NCBI GenBank assembly: GCA_035610835.1
Contig: CM069441.1
Coordinates: 83,465,761 to 83,529,760 of the forward strand
Direction of reading: 5' to 3'
From: Ophiura sarsii
Taxonomy: Eukaryota > Echinodermata > Ophiuroidea > Amphilepidida > Ophiuridae
Length of the DNA: 64,000 bases
The notes under the pieces are model-generated. The model searched no databases, was not told the origin of the DNA, and was given only the letters and a program-made list of their open reading frames with translations. A program made the position numbers and the translations under genes. Every line of letters begins with the position of its first letter. The first letter of the stretch is position 1. Below, piece after piece: positions 35,479-45,945 of this stretch.

Positions 35479-36405
35479 ATGGGTAATGGGTCTTCCTCCG
35501 AACCCGCCAAACCTCCTCCACCGCCACCCGCCACACCTCGTCCACCGCCACCCACTATACCTCCTCCACCACCCACCAGACCTCCAACTACAACCACCAG
35601 ACCTCCAACTACAACCGCCAGACCTCCAACTACAACCGCCAGACCTCCAACTACAACCGCCAGGACAACGATGGCCATCACAACTGATATAGGCGTAACA
35701 ACCATCGAACACGCAACAACAAGCAGTGGCACCACAATCCTCAAGCAATCGGTAGAATGGCGAAGCGCAGATAACAGTTCCAGCAAAAACATCTCAACTT
35801 TTTTCAGTAGTACAACGAATCGTATTGCGGTGGTGGCGGGTGGTGCTACTGTCGGAGTAATCGTCTTATTGATCCTCGGCTTCCTTATTACCCGCCATTG
35901 CAAGAAGAGGAACAAGTCGACGAAGAGGAGCGAGAGTACACGGCAGATGATGTCAGCAGTTTCAGGAGCACACGGTGTAGGCGATCAGATGGGTAGCGAA
36001 AACCCGTATTATGTGGATCCCAAACAGATCAACGCCCGCATGTCGCCAGTTTCAGGAGCACGCGACGAAGGGGTTAGTGCCGCGCAATCACAGATGGATG
36101 TTCCTAACAATGAAGATGCGGAAAATACAGGGGGGAAATCAGTGTATGTGGACTTTGATACGGATGTTCCTAACATAGGAGATGCAGTGTATGCAGACAT
36201 AGATGATACCGACAAAGTTACTACAAAAGACGGAGTATGCGAGAACGACGCTTATGATACCGTCCGATATCAGGCCAAAGCTCCTGCTGCACCGGGTGAT
36301 CAGACGGGTAGCGAAAACTTGTATCTCGTTCCCAAAGAGATACTTGACCGCATGCCGACAGCTTCTAATGAAAATTGTGAAAATGAAGTCTATGCAAATG
36401 TTTAA
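35479..36405 (+). CDS. Single-pass membrane protein with Pro/Thr stalk and multi-tyrosine tail (gene or last exon)
   Basis: The frame encodes 308 residues. Residues 9-64 are Pro-rich and then RPPTTTA repeats from a 21-bp tandem repeat, typical of an O-glycosylated stalk. N99 and N104 are N-glycosylation sequons. A helix at about 116-138 (IAVVAGGATVGVIVLLILGF) is followed by RHCKKRNKSTKR, a cytoplasmic stop-transfer. The tail has tyrosines at 177/178 (YYVD), 223 (YVDF), 238 (YADI), 259 (YDTV), 282 (YLVP) and 305 (YANV at the C-terminus, a Grb2-type Y-x-N-x). These suggest SH2-dependent signalling, by inference. Two tail modules repeat GDQ-x-GSEN. There is no signal peptide after the ATG, so this is probably the last exon of a longer receptor (acceptor near 35459); MGNGSS could alternatively be a myristoylation start. 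A possible AATAAA is at 36569-36574. The family is not recognised. Confidence 0.7.
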   Translation: MGNGSSSEPAKPPPPPPATPRPPPPTIPPPPPTRPPTTTTRPPTTTARPPTTTARPPTTTARTTMAITTDIGVTTIEHATTSSGTTILKQSVEWRSADNSSSKNISTFFSSTTNRIAVVAGGATVGVIVLLILGFLITRHCKKRNKSTKRSESTRQMMSAVSGAHGVGDQMGSENPYYVDPKQINARMSPVSGARDEGVSAAQSQMDVPNNEDAENTGGKSVYVDFDTDVPNIGDAVYADIDDTDKVTTKDGVCENDAYDTVRYQAKAPAAPGDQTGSENLYLVPKEILDRMPTASNENCENEVYANV

Positions 36406-36660
36406 GGCCACCAAATGAGGATTAGCGATTACATATCGTGCTCAAAGAGATGACTGACCGTATGGTGTGACATAAAAAAACTGTGAAACTATCGACCATG
36501 CGGTTGATTTGAGCTCAGCAACGGGGTACGATGCAGGACATTTAAAATGGCCGCCAAATAAGATTAGCAATAAATTATATCTCGTACCGAATTGAATGAC
36601 CGCATGCTGACGTTCTTCTCGTGAAAACTGCTAGACTATCGATCGTGCGGTTGTACATGT
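36406..36660 (+). pseudogene. Decayed tandem copies of the receptor tail module
   Basis: Downstream of the stop, 36430-36505 and 36550-36655 resemble the coding module at 36310-36410: TATCTCGT, CAAAGAGAT, ACTGACCG-ATG, then GAAAACTG and CTATCGA-C-TGCGG. The stop-codon region itself (ATGTTTAAGGCCACCAAAT) recurs as ATTTAAAATGGCCGCCAAAT at 36539, and again at 37258 after a MITE. The tail therefore arose by tandem duplication and its 3' modules are now out of frame. Confidence 0.6.
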
Positions 36661-37221
36661 GCAGTTATCAAAAAAAGTACAGGTGATAACTTGGGCTTTT
36701 AACTCTAAAAATATATATCCTACCTAAAAATATTAAATTATAAAGTTGTTGAGAAATTTATCTTCTTCAATATGAAATATTGCACGCTAGGATTGGATGA
36801 TTATTAAAGAAGTGACACTCCAAAATGTAAGGTGAAGTCTGATTTTCATTTTCACATCTTTCTTTTCAACACGCGGACCCCAGCTACAGGTACATTATCG
36901 ATTATAGTGCAATTGGGGATGCTTGCGCAGGATGGATAACCGGCCGTATTGTTCCGATGGATCAATACGCCACACACACGCTATATACTCTCCCCCGTGT
37001 TGAAAGGTAAAATATGAAAATGAAATTGTGACTTTACCTTACATTTGGATTGTCTTACTTTCTTCAATATTCTACTCTGTTTTTTTTTCCTAGCGTGCAA
37101 TAACTCATAGTAAAGAAGATAAATTTTACAACAACTTTATAATATTATATTTTAGGTAGGATATATATTTTTAGAGTTAAAAGCCCATTTAGTACCTGTA
37201 TAGTTACTTTTTTGATGACTG
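36661..37221. mobile_element. MITE with ~75-bp imperfect terminal inverted repeats
   Basis: CAGTTATCAAAAAAAGTAC at the left matches CAGTCATCAAAAAAGTAAC at the right in inverse. The arms continue with GGGCTTTTAACTCTAAAAAT and ATATCCTACCTAAAA. A second inverted pair surrounds AACACG-GGA near 36870 and 37000. It splits the decayed receptor tail modules. Confidence 0.7.
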
Positions 37222-38897
37222 TATATAAACACGGCATATATTGGTGCAGTGGAGATCATTTTAAAATAGCCACCAATTAACTAAGGATACATTGATTTAG
37301 AGCAAACACACTGTAATATACGCAGCTATTTAAACACGTAAGAGGACTCGCCAAGGCAGGCAAATAAAAACAAACCATGTTAACGTCCGGACTTTTTCAA
37401 CAACAAAAAGAAGAAAGAAGCCATTTCTTTTCTTTTAACAAAACTTCTTTAGCGCAAAATCGTCCTTATTATGGCGATAAACTTTGCGAAGCTTGTACAG
37501 AGGAGGAGGTCTCTTTAAATAGTTTTGGTTATGAGGGGTTTGTCACCACAAAAACTGTATGTAAGAAAGAAACAAAGCTGTTACAAACATCTCAAACTCT
37601 GAAACACCTGAACAAAAATAATTATGAATAAATAAACGAAAATTGAAGCGGCCCCAAAAAGATAGCATGGTCGGGGACGCGATGTTCGTTACCGTAAACA
37701 ACATTTGATCCTTGACGGAGAAAAGCGCATATCACATGTACATTGTACAGCAATACATTTATACAGTAAGTGTGTACGGTTAATAAATTAGCGTCGGGGA
37801 CGCTAAACCTGTAAAAAAAAAATCTAATTCGTGACACCTGAATAGACGTGGGATCTTATTTAATCAAAATATTAACTATATTAAATATAAACATAATAAA
37901 AACAGTTTTATATCGATAATTGTTTTTAATATTTAAAAATATTTAAAAAACATTATCGCTATAAATATTTTAAAATATTAAAATATTAAAAATAGATATT
38001 ATGAATATTGACATCACTCATTGACAATACATGCTAGGTACGTAGAATCATCAGAGAGATAGGCGGTTGTGTACCGATAAGGAGTAAACTGATTGCAATT
38101 TATTTATACTGATAACATTTCATACACTTGTGCATAATATCTTACCACTTCATGGAGTGAAACAGTATCAATATTGCGATACCAGCCCAACAAGTCCCGT
38201 TATATTCTGTACGTGTGTGTGGTATGTTTACTATGCTATAAACAGACAAATGACAACCTACAAATTACACGGTATGCACGCTCTACTGCATGCATGCCGA
38301 GTAAGTTCAAAAAGCCCGCGTGTACATCTCGTGCTTTAACGTCCCAATCGATACTATACGGTGTACATAATGCATGCGCGCAATCTTGACATTTGTCCAG
38401 AATTTGTGACATCTTTATCAATTTTGATCATTGTTGTACAAAGTACTTACATTGCATCTTGCACAATTACCGAACACTAAACCCATGCTCAAATTTGTTA
38501 TGGCAGTAAACTGAAGAAAATAGATTGTTTTCAAAAAATAAGCGCTCCGTTAGATAGCATGTGCTTTATTTTGTAACACCCTGTATGTTATGGCCATATT
38601 AAATGTAGTGTGTATATCCAGGCAACATTTTTAAAGTGTAACATGATCATTTCATGTGTGTTTTATTTCATTTCATTATCATTGCTTTCATCGAAATAGA
38701 AGCAAAAATTAAGAAAGCTTGGATTGAGGGACTCGATTGTATAAGGTGATTATTTATCATGTTTGTGTTTGGTGCAATATTATTACAAAACGTCAATTTA
38801 AAATTTATTATGACACTAAATTATGTAACGGTTAACTTGATTACAGAAATACGTTTTCACATACTTATATTGTTACAATTTAGGCATTGTGTACCTG
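37222..38897. other. Non-coding region
   Basis: An 84-codon frame at 37377-37631 has a start but no domain or other support. The stretch 37860-38000 is extremely AT-rich (AAATATTTAAAAATATT-like). Nothing else is identified. Confidence 0.4.
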
Positions 38898-38899
38898 TA

Positions 38900-39282
38900 C
38901 ACTCTTATTCTTGATTAGTCAAATTTTCCGTGTCATTTCTTTTTGACACATGTTTGTGTTACACTGATCAATGTATTGGTCGTTATGCGTCTGAAATGAG
39001 TTGGAAAAAACGTGTCACCCCTTTTTTTACACTGAAGTGTGTCAAATGGAACAAATATCCGGGTCAAAATGATAATTTGAATAGTATTCCGATTCCGATT
39101 TAACAAATAAAAGGATCATTTTGACCCGGATATTTGTTACATTTGACACACTTCAGTGTCAAAAAAGGTGACACTTTTTCCGTGTTATTTTGACTAATAA
39201 GTTGTAGTTTCCCCGCGGACTAATTTTCTGTGTCAGATTTGACCATTTCCGTGTCAAATTTGACTAATCTAGAATAAGAGTG
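38900..39282. mobile_element. TA-flanked MITE, CACTCTTATTCT ends
   Basis: TIRs of about 38 bp (CACTCTTATTCT, then GATTAGTCAAATTT) lie between TA dinucleotides at 38898-38899 and 39283-39284. A second inverted pair in the middle (TGACACACTTCAGTGT; GGATATTTGTT with CATTTTGACCC) makes almost the whole element self-complementary. No coding capacity. Confidence 0.85.
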
Positions 39283-39398
39283 TAGTAAAGAAACAGTACA
39301 ATACAACAAAGAAGTAAGAAGTGAGACTAGAGAATACTATTTGGTTGCTAAGCTTTATTAAGGATTCCTGTATGCTTTTGGGTCGATGCTTGTCTATA

Positions 39399-40054
39399 CA
39401 GGGCGAGTAAAAACACTGCAATAGTGGAAAGAAATGTTTTCAAAACAAAATGAATTTTAAAACTTTTTAAACGTTGCAAGAATGACATATTTAATCCTAA
39501 CTTTGTGTGAAAAAATGAAGTCGATCGCATTTTCCGTTTGTTTGGTGACCCTCTTTGCTGCACAACCAAATTTACATGTTTGTCCACGAACACAGTGATT
39601 TTCAATTGAAATTGCACACATTGCATTTTCATATTTGAATATCCCGCCAACAACAATTTGAAAAATGTCAAGTTTTTTATTAAATTTTAGAACATTATAA
39701 GCATTTCATAGCATGGGTAGGGTAAATTGATTATGTTAACTCACATGTAAACAAGAAAGGATGCATCAAATTCCAATAACATCACAAATGTACTCAAATT
39801 TCGAAATTTGAATGAGAGACACTTTTTGTGATCTGATGCATATTTTGAGTATCTCGTGGACAAACGTGTGAAATGGGTGCACGGGTAAAATAGTTCCCCA
39901 AGGGCAAACGAAAAATGATATTGACTTCATTTTTCACACAAACTGAGTAACAAATAAGGTATTCTTATAACGTTTAAAAAAAATTCAAACTTCAACTTAG
40001 TTTTTAAAACAAGAATGGTTCTTTCTACTCTTGCACTTTTTATTACTCACCCTC
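39399..40054. mobile_element. TA-flanked element with CAGGGCGAGTAAAAA ends
   Basis: The left end CAGGGCGAGTAAAAA pairs with TTATTACTCACCCTC on the right, next to TA at 39397-39398 and 40055-40056. Arms of 80-100 bp are imperfect inverted repeats (TTTTAAAACTTTTTAAACG, CTTTGTGTGAAAAA). It is related to 13110-13770. The 107-codon minus frame across it is not a known protein. Confidence 0.65.
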
Positions 40055-40561
40055 TATATGGGATTTTGAAGGCGTGTTGTATTGCATGACACAATTCACC
40101 AAATATGCCATGCAGAATCAGATGACCCCAAATGAAACTTATAGGTAACCGTCCCTGTGACCCGCTTTTACACTAAATGAACTTGGGCTAACTTGGGGAA
40201 TGCCTGCCAATAATATACCAAGATGCCTCGTGTAAATTGGTGAAGGGAAAGGGTCATTAATCTTCCAGACCAGATGTGAAAATCACAAGCGAAAATAGCC
40301 ACCTCATATAAAAAGGGCTTTAGGTGATGCATGTGAAATATCATATATTTCACGGTATGTGGTTTCCCAATTTGAAAGAAGAAAACAAATGTTCACTCCT
40401 TCAAGACAATTATTGCATAGATACATTATATGAAAGAAGAAAACAAATGTTCATGTTTTAAATACTGGAGCTCAAACAGTGATACATGGCTTTTCTGTAG
40501 TGATAGACAACGTGTCTGTAGCGCTCTTACCTAAGATCAACAGGTCAAATTTGAGAGGAAA
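40055..40561. other. Spacer
   Basis: No gene recognised. AGAAGAAAACAAATGTTCA occurs twice (40376, 40435), a short direct repeat. Confidence 0.4.
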
Positions 40562-40570
40562 ATCAGTCTC

Positions 40571-40650
40571 CGCACGCGCCGCGAATCGAACCCGGGCCGC
40601 GAGCGTGCAAGTCTGATGCTCTGAATCTGACGACTGAGCTACACGGGGGA
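40571..40650 (-). ncRNA. tRNA-derived sequence (SINE head or tRNA pseudogene)
   Basis: On the minus strand, TAGCTCAGTCGTC (40641-40629) is a good A box and GGTTCGATTC (40592-40583) a canonical B box. They are separated by GAGCATCAGACTTGCACGC, the anticodon-arm region. The acceptor ends do not pair well, so a SINE head or pseudogene is more likely than a working tRNA. GGGTTAGGGTTAAGGG adjoins it at 40650-40665. Confidence 0.55.
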
Positions 40651-40761
40651 GGGTTAGGGTTAAGGGTTCTGTAGAGGACAAAAAAGTTCCAAGTAGAACC
40701 ATTTTTTTCTGAGAGTGTAGGGGTGTATAGTTTTCACCTGGAATAGCCCAATGTATATATA

Positions 40762-42120
40762 CACTGCAAAATCAAGTGTTAATATTTGAACACTTTTATT
40801 AACACCTTAGAGTAACACTTAATTAACACGTTCATGTGTTAATGATGAACACGTTCAAGTGTTCATCATTAACACATGAACATGTTCATGAGTATCATCA
40901 GCGTTAACATAACTGTGCTGCCAGGCAATAACGTCTATGTTAATACATTAATGTTATGTATTAACATGTTCATATGTTAATAATATTTAACACTTTGACA
41001 CGTTAATAAGAAGTAACACTTAATTAACACTTCATTGCGTTAATAACTTATTTTATTAATGCTACTGTTCACATTTTATCCCAAACGTGTAAAAAACTTT
41101 CATCAAATTCGGTTAGTTACACCATGGCAACCAGGGAACGGTAGTGGTATTATAGAGGGAGGGGGCGGGCATTGACCTTTTCATGTGTACTATGTTCTTG
41201 CTCAATGTACAATGTATATGGCATTAGTGAACAATGAATTGCCTCAGCTATACATATGAGAACTTACGTATACAGATCAAAATACTTTCTATGGTGTTAA
41301 AAGCTGTTAAATGTATGTATCAACTTAAATTTAAAAAAAAATAGGTTTAAATAAATAAAAGGTGCAAATTAGCTCATTACCATAATTTAAAGGTTACAAA
41401 CGAGCACCGGTGCTAATTTTGTACATTGAAATTATGCTAATGAGCTATTTCCACAATTTACTCGACTCATGTAAGGCCAGGTAAAATATGTAAATTAGCG
41501 ATTACAGCCCAGGTAACATAATTTGGTTGTGTAAACGTTATATGAATGTCGTGATGAAGCCAGATGTGGGTGATTAAAAAAATGATGTACCTAACTGCAA
41601 CCTAGGTGCAACGTTGCGGAAACGTTCTGTGTTTGCTGGGTAACACAAGTGCTTTTTTAACATCTAGGCCTAAGTTAAAAACAACAAAAGTTAAAATAAA
41701 ATTAACACTAGCATCATTATTTGTATACTACTACAATAATTTCTGAACACCAGCATTCATAGTGTTGCGTCCAAACGTTATAAATCGACATTGGTGTTCT
41801 TGTTTTAACACTACCATAGTAATATTAACGTTTGAACATGTTAACTAATAACACGTTTAGAACGCCATGTGCTTATTCATCATCATGTTCAACAGAGTGG
41901 TCGAACACTAACGTTTAAATATTAACACTAGAGCGTTATGGTTAACACCAGTAATGCTGCATAAACACTTCTATAACAATGTCTTAACAGTTGTGTTGAT
42001 AATGTAACATTTGAATGTTAATAAGTAAACATTTGCGTTATTTTAATAACACTAACATAAAGATTTTAACATCTGAACACGTTCAGAACACGTTCATCTT
42101 TAACACTTGATTTTGCAGTG
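40762..42120. mobile_element. TA-flanked element with CACTGCAAAATCAAGTGTTAA ends
   Basis: The left CACTGCAAAATCAAGTGTTA is inverted exactly at the right end. TA dinucleotides at 40760-40761 and 42121-42122 flank it. The interior is full of short AACAC, GTTAAT and AACACGTTCA words in both orientations, likely subterminal transposase-binding repeats. No transposase is seen. It sits in the duplicated 3' flank of VLK-like exon C, which is continuous at exon A. Confidence 0.85.
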
Positions 42121-42122
42121 TA

Positions 42123-42632
42123 GATGAGGTGACCGTTGTTTACATCAGTGTTTACAAATTGATAAGCGCCTGGTCTAAAGACATGTTAGAGGTACTAGTC
42201 CATGACTACTGCATACATACTATTCGAAAGCAAAACACACATCACTGAGCGCCAATTTTAAAAGCACATGCCCTTGGTGCGTACGCATACTGCCGGGCAA
42301 CCAGATTTAGTACCTGGTCTCTCATTGTGCTTAGGGATGCAGACCATGACTACTGCACTATTACACCGTAAGCATGGTAAGTAATGATCAATCAAGTGTG
42401 AATTATTAAGCACATTCCCTGTAGGTGCGCTCGCATACTGCCGGGCACTACGTCACCGGTCACACCATCTATAGGCTAGGTCTTTCACCTGGCCGAATAT
42501 ATCTCATGCTTAAGTGCCGAAAAAAGTAAACAACCTCATCATGCTCATGACCCTCTTTTCTCAGACTCTATACTGGGTGAAGAATAATGAGGCATTAGTT
42601 GCTTTCAATTAAATAAAACCCTAATGGGTTAC
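42123..42632. other. 3' flank (intron) of VLK-like exon C
   Basis: The part from 42464 (TAGGCTAGGTCTTTCACC) matches the flank of exon A up to the donor. The first ~340 bp has no counterpart at A and no recognised feature. Confidence 0.45.
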
Positions 42633-43238
42633 CTTAAGAATATTCGGATGATCCAGCTGTAGCGATAGCATTGTTTCTTTCATCAGTTTGTAGTTGGCCA
42701 AAAGGAAGCACTCATCACGGTGCCAGTATTTCCCTCGTCGTAAACAGACTTTGATATCTTCCGTCTGGTCTGAGATCATCTTAATCGCCACGCTCTTTCC
42801 CTGGTATGTGCTCTTGTAAACCGCCTTCGTGAAACCTTTGTCCAAGAATCGATCAATGGTGAGGTTGCTTATCTCGGCACATGACAACAGCAACTTTGGA
42901 GTGGTGTCCGAGGCGAGCACGTGTGCCACGTGTGGAACAAGTTTTGCAGAGGAGTTAGTGGTTTTAGGAAAAAGTTTTGCAGAGGAGTTAGTGGGTTTTG
43001 TCCTTGTCACATTTCTTTGCTTCAGATGCAGCCTTAAAACATTCGTACTCAAGGAAGTTTGAGTGATGTTGACAACATGAGTAAGTGGAACGCATGATGA
43101 CTCTTTCGCATCAGATGCCGAGAGCGAAAGTGATTGCGTGATCGGGAATTTCTCCACTAACGTCACCAGACAAAGCATGATAAAGATGTACATTACAGCG
43201 ACCGCGACTAAAAGTTGAGGTATTCGAATCGACGACAT
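42633..43238 (-). CDS. VLK/PKDCC-like kinase, first coding exon (C)
   Basis: The exon encodes 202 residues from the shared MSS start to DHPNILK at a phase-0 donor AAG|GTAACC. The anchor is at about 9-28. The luminal stem carries an in-frame duplication: TNSSAKLFPK is followed by TTNSSAKLVPH, where A and B have one unit. Then come the degenerate glycine loop DKGFTKAVY, the lysine in VAIK (A and B have VAVK), CLRRG-x-x-W and the helix-C KETM. All catalytic N-lobe features are kept. No C-lobe exon is recognised on the minus strand down to the gap at 34920. Confidence 0.75.
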
Positions 43239-43780
43239 CTCTCAATGATCACATACTTATAAAATGTGTGGTAATCCGTTATTATCCCATGCTAAAACTC
43301 ATGTTGCCGCTGTATCTGATCCGCTCGCTGCACACTACTAACCTGAGACTAGAATACCATGGATACTAGTTTCAGCTACTACCCGTTCTACTACTAGCTT
43401 CTACCATGACTACGCCTCCACACCGCGTCACTCATCCAATTTCCTGAAAGCAAAGTACGACAAAAATCGGTACGGTATCGTTCAGGCATGGTTTATTGCT
43501 ATAATTTACATACATAGGAGTAATTCTGTTATATCCTTACAGAATTATGCCCATACATAACGAGGGAATTATATGTTTAACCATTTGGAACGGTGGGAAT
43601 TAAATGAATGATCTTCAAAGCCTTGATGAAAGGCTAATGGGAACCATGATATGACCTCGTATTTTAACAGCGCCGTAATTTGCAATGAATATTATTGAAT
43701 TATTTTGACAATTTTGTTGCACCTAATGGATCATTTTATTGTTCAGATTATGCTTGTATTGAATAGATGAAACTCACTAA
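43239..43780 (-). promoter_or_regulatory. Conserved 5' flank of VLK-like exon C
   Basis: It shares the same ordered words as the A and B flanks, and with B extends to TAATGGATCATTTTATTGTTCAGATTATG. A short direct repeat, TTCTGTTATATCC-TACAGAATTA, is unique to C. Promoter function is inference. Confidence 0.4.
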
Positions 43781-44223
43781 CATATTACGCAAGTATATTG
43801 CATGGTATAATAAAAAATTCCTTTAAAAAGGAAAAGAGGCGGTCATATAAATTTAAAGAAACAGACAGCAGAGTGTGATATAGGTAACAAAAAGAGTGGT
43901 TATGTCATAAGTTTTATTTATCAATATAACATGAATGGAAATCACTAACTAATGTTGATAATACTATAAAAAGTCAGGACAATGTTGACGAGTAAAAACA
44001 TTAAGGCTTTTGGAATCAAGTATGTTACCATCCTAAAGCTGGTTTATCACGTTGGCATTTTACCACAGATAAATTGGTCATAACCTGTTACCTGGTGACT
44101 GACAGTCTAATGGAGAAATTGTAACTTTTTCAATTCCCCAAGAGAACTGGGTATGGCTAGAAACCCTTTTTATAAGAGGTTAAAGTTGGGACCGTAAGGG
44201 GAAAAATCATACATACATACATA
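43781..44223. other. Spacer
   Basis: No gene; a short CATA microsatellite ends it at 44208-44223. Confidence 0.45.
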
Positions 44224-45620
44224 CAGGGTGAATCAAAAAACATTGTGCACGATTTGGAGCGGCCATTTGACCTTGCGTGCATTGAACCATGGAATTTTTG
44301 TTGTTTGTATAAAGCGTTGTTAATCTAGTTTATCCTCTCAAAGTTTGAAGGTAATCGAATTAAAAATAAGCAAACTGTGGCAAGTTTCGTAAACTGACCG
44401 CGTTTTTTCGCCATTCCAATGGGATTTACACACAGTCAAATTGGTTTGGCTAAAATGGTCATTATCATCACATTAATTGTCAAAATGTTCCTGTAAAATC
44501 ATTCTTTCACTCTGGGATAAGTAATTAATAGTCTGATACCGAGTTGTCAAATGAAAAGGCAAATCTGAATACAAGCATCACCTGTTACAGACCAAGAAAT
44601 CAAGAAGTCTTCAAGAAGTGGAGGCACGTGTCAGAGCCGATAGTGACAGGCTACACCGCAACGGGGGAATGGTTAGACGAGCTGTTCGTAACATGTTGGA
44701 CAGGGAACACACATGTTTTTCAGCAAAATGGTGGCCATGTCGAAGGAAGGCTTCTTTCTCAAAACTTAATATCAGCAAACAACTAAATGATTTCTATTTT
44801 GAATTGCACGGAAGCTAACATTTTATTGTATGCCTTAAAAAAACACCTTTAGCAGAAGAACGTTACTCATACCGTGTGAACCTAAAGGCAAATGTAAATG
44901 ACTTTTCAGTGCAACTATCAAGAAACAAAGTGTCTTCAGAACATTTCATTTGTGCAATAATTTTAGTTTGTGAAGTATTATTTATTTCTACAATGTTTTA
45001 CCACCTTTGGCTCATTTAATATACCAGGATCCTGTAATAAATTACAGGCACAACAATACCTTTCTTGTAGACTCTCACTCAGGGGCGGACTGGGACCTGA
45101 AAGCGGCCGTGGCAAAATTATTAAAGCGGCCCTTTTTGACCATGTCAGGCAGAAGTATGTCGTCCCGGTAGTAAATTTTCGTAAAAGGTGGGGGGGGGGG
45201 GGGGGGGGGGGGGAGAGGGGGGGGGGGGAGGGGGGGTACATTTTTACACGGTCATACATTTTTACACGGCCACAAAATTTGAGTAACCGGCCCTGAGAGG
45301 CCCAAAACCAAGCGGCCCATGTGGCGATCGCCACAACGCCACAGTGGCCAGTCCGCCCCTGCTCTCACTCCATATCATCATGCTGCTGCAATATTCATGT
45401 CTTAACTGTGTAAATCCCATTGGAATGGCGAAAAACGCGGTCAGTTTACTACGAAACTTGCCACAGTTTGCTTATTTTTAATTCGATTACTTTCATACTT
45501 TGGGAGGATAAACTAGATTAACAACGCTTTGTACAAACAACAAAAAATCCATGGTTCAATGCACGCATCAAGGTCAAATGGCCGCTTCAAATCGTGCACA
45601 ATGTTTTTTGATTCACCCTG
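44224..45620 (+). mobile_element. Tc1/mariner-superfamily element with transposase remnant
   Basis: TIRs of about 210 bp (44224-44434 and 45407-45620) start CAGGGTGAATCAAAAAACAT and are flanked by TA. The 44600-44800 segment encodes VRADSDRLHRNGG, MVRRAVRNMLDRE and NGGHVEGRL, split over two frames. These match the C-terminus of DDE-type transposases of the IS630/Tc1/mariner group. The catalytic core is deleted. The hAT-type MITE at 45080-45361 is nested within. Confidence 0.85.
45080..45361. mobile_element. hAT-type MITE nested in the mariner-like element
   Basis: Perfect 14-bp TIRs CAGGGGCGGACTGG are flanked by an 8-bp duplication CTCTCACT (45072-45079 and 45362-45369), the hAT signature. 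The interior has a G-run of about 45 bp and the word AATTTTCGTAAAAGGT. 282 bp, no coding capacity. Confidence 0.9.
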
Positions 45621-45624
45621 TATA

Positions 45625-45945
45625 TCCCTACACCCATACAATTTCTTATAAGGCGCAATATCCAAATACATGATCAAGGCGCAACAAACAAAATTATAGC
45701 AGTGATTGAGAATATGAATATAACAAAAAACCAATACAATCAATACAAATATGATTTAAGAGTTTTTAAAGATTGCAGTAGAACCGGCATCTCTAATATG
45801 GCGTGGAAGTGAGTTCCATAGTGACGGACCTGCAACGGAAAAGGCTCTTTCACATATACGTTTCCTACTGGAATGTATTGAGAGTAGAGCCCTGTCCATT
45901 GCAGATCTAGTCACCGGGTCTATTGAAGGGATTGAATTGTGAGAA
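45625..45945 (-). mobile_element. CR1/Jockey-like LINE C-terminus and 3' UTR
   Basis: Minus-strand translation gives RKRICERAFSVAGPSLWNS, LPRHIRDAGSTAIFKNS, then stop. AFSVAGPxLWNSLP is the C-terminal signature of these LINEs. Downstream is the usual GCGCCTTGATCATG-like 3' UTR, which ends at the mariner element. Confidence 0.8.

Noticed and set aside
35463..35915. Minus-strand Gly/Val-rich frames opposite the receptor stalk
   Set aside because: They are reverse translations of Pro/Thr codons in the 21-bp stalk repeat.
37377..37631. 84-codon plus-strand frame
   Set aside because: It has an ATG but no recognisable domain, no duplicate for comparison, and no splice or promoter support.
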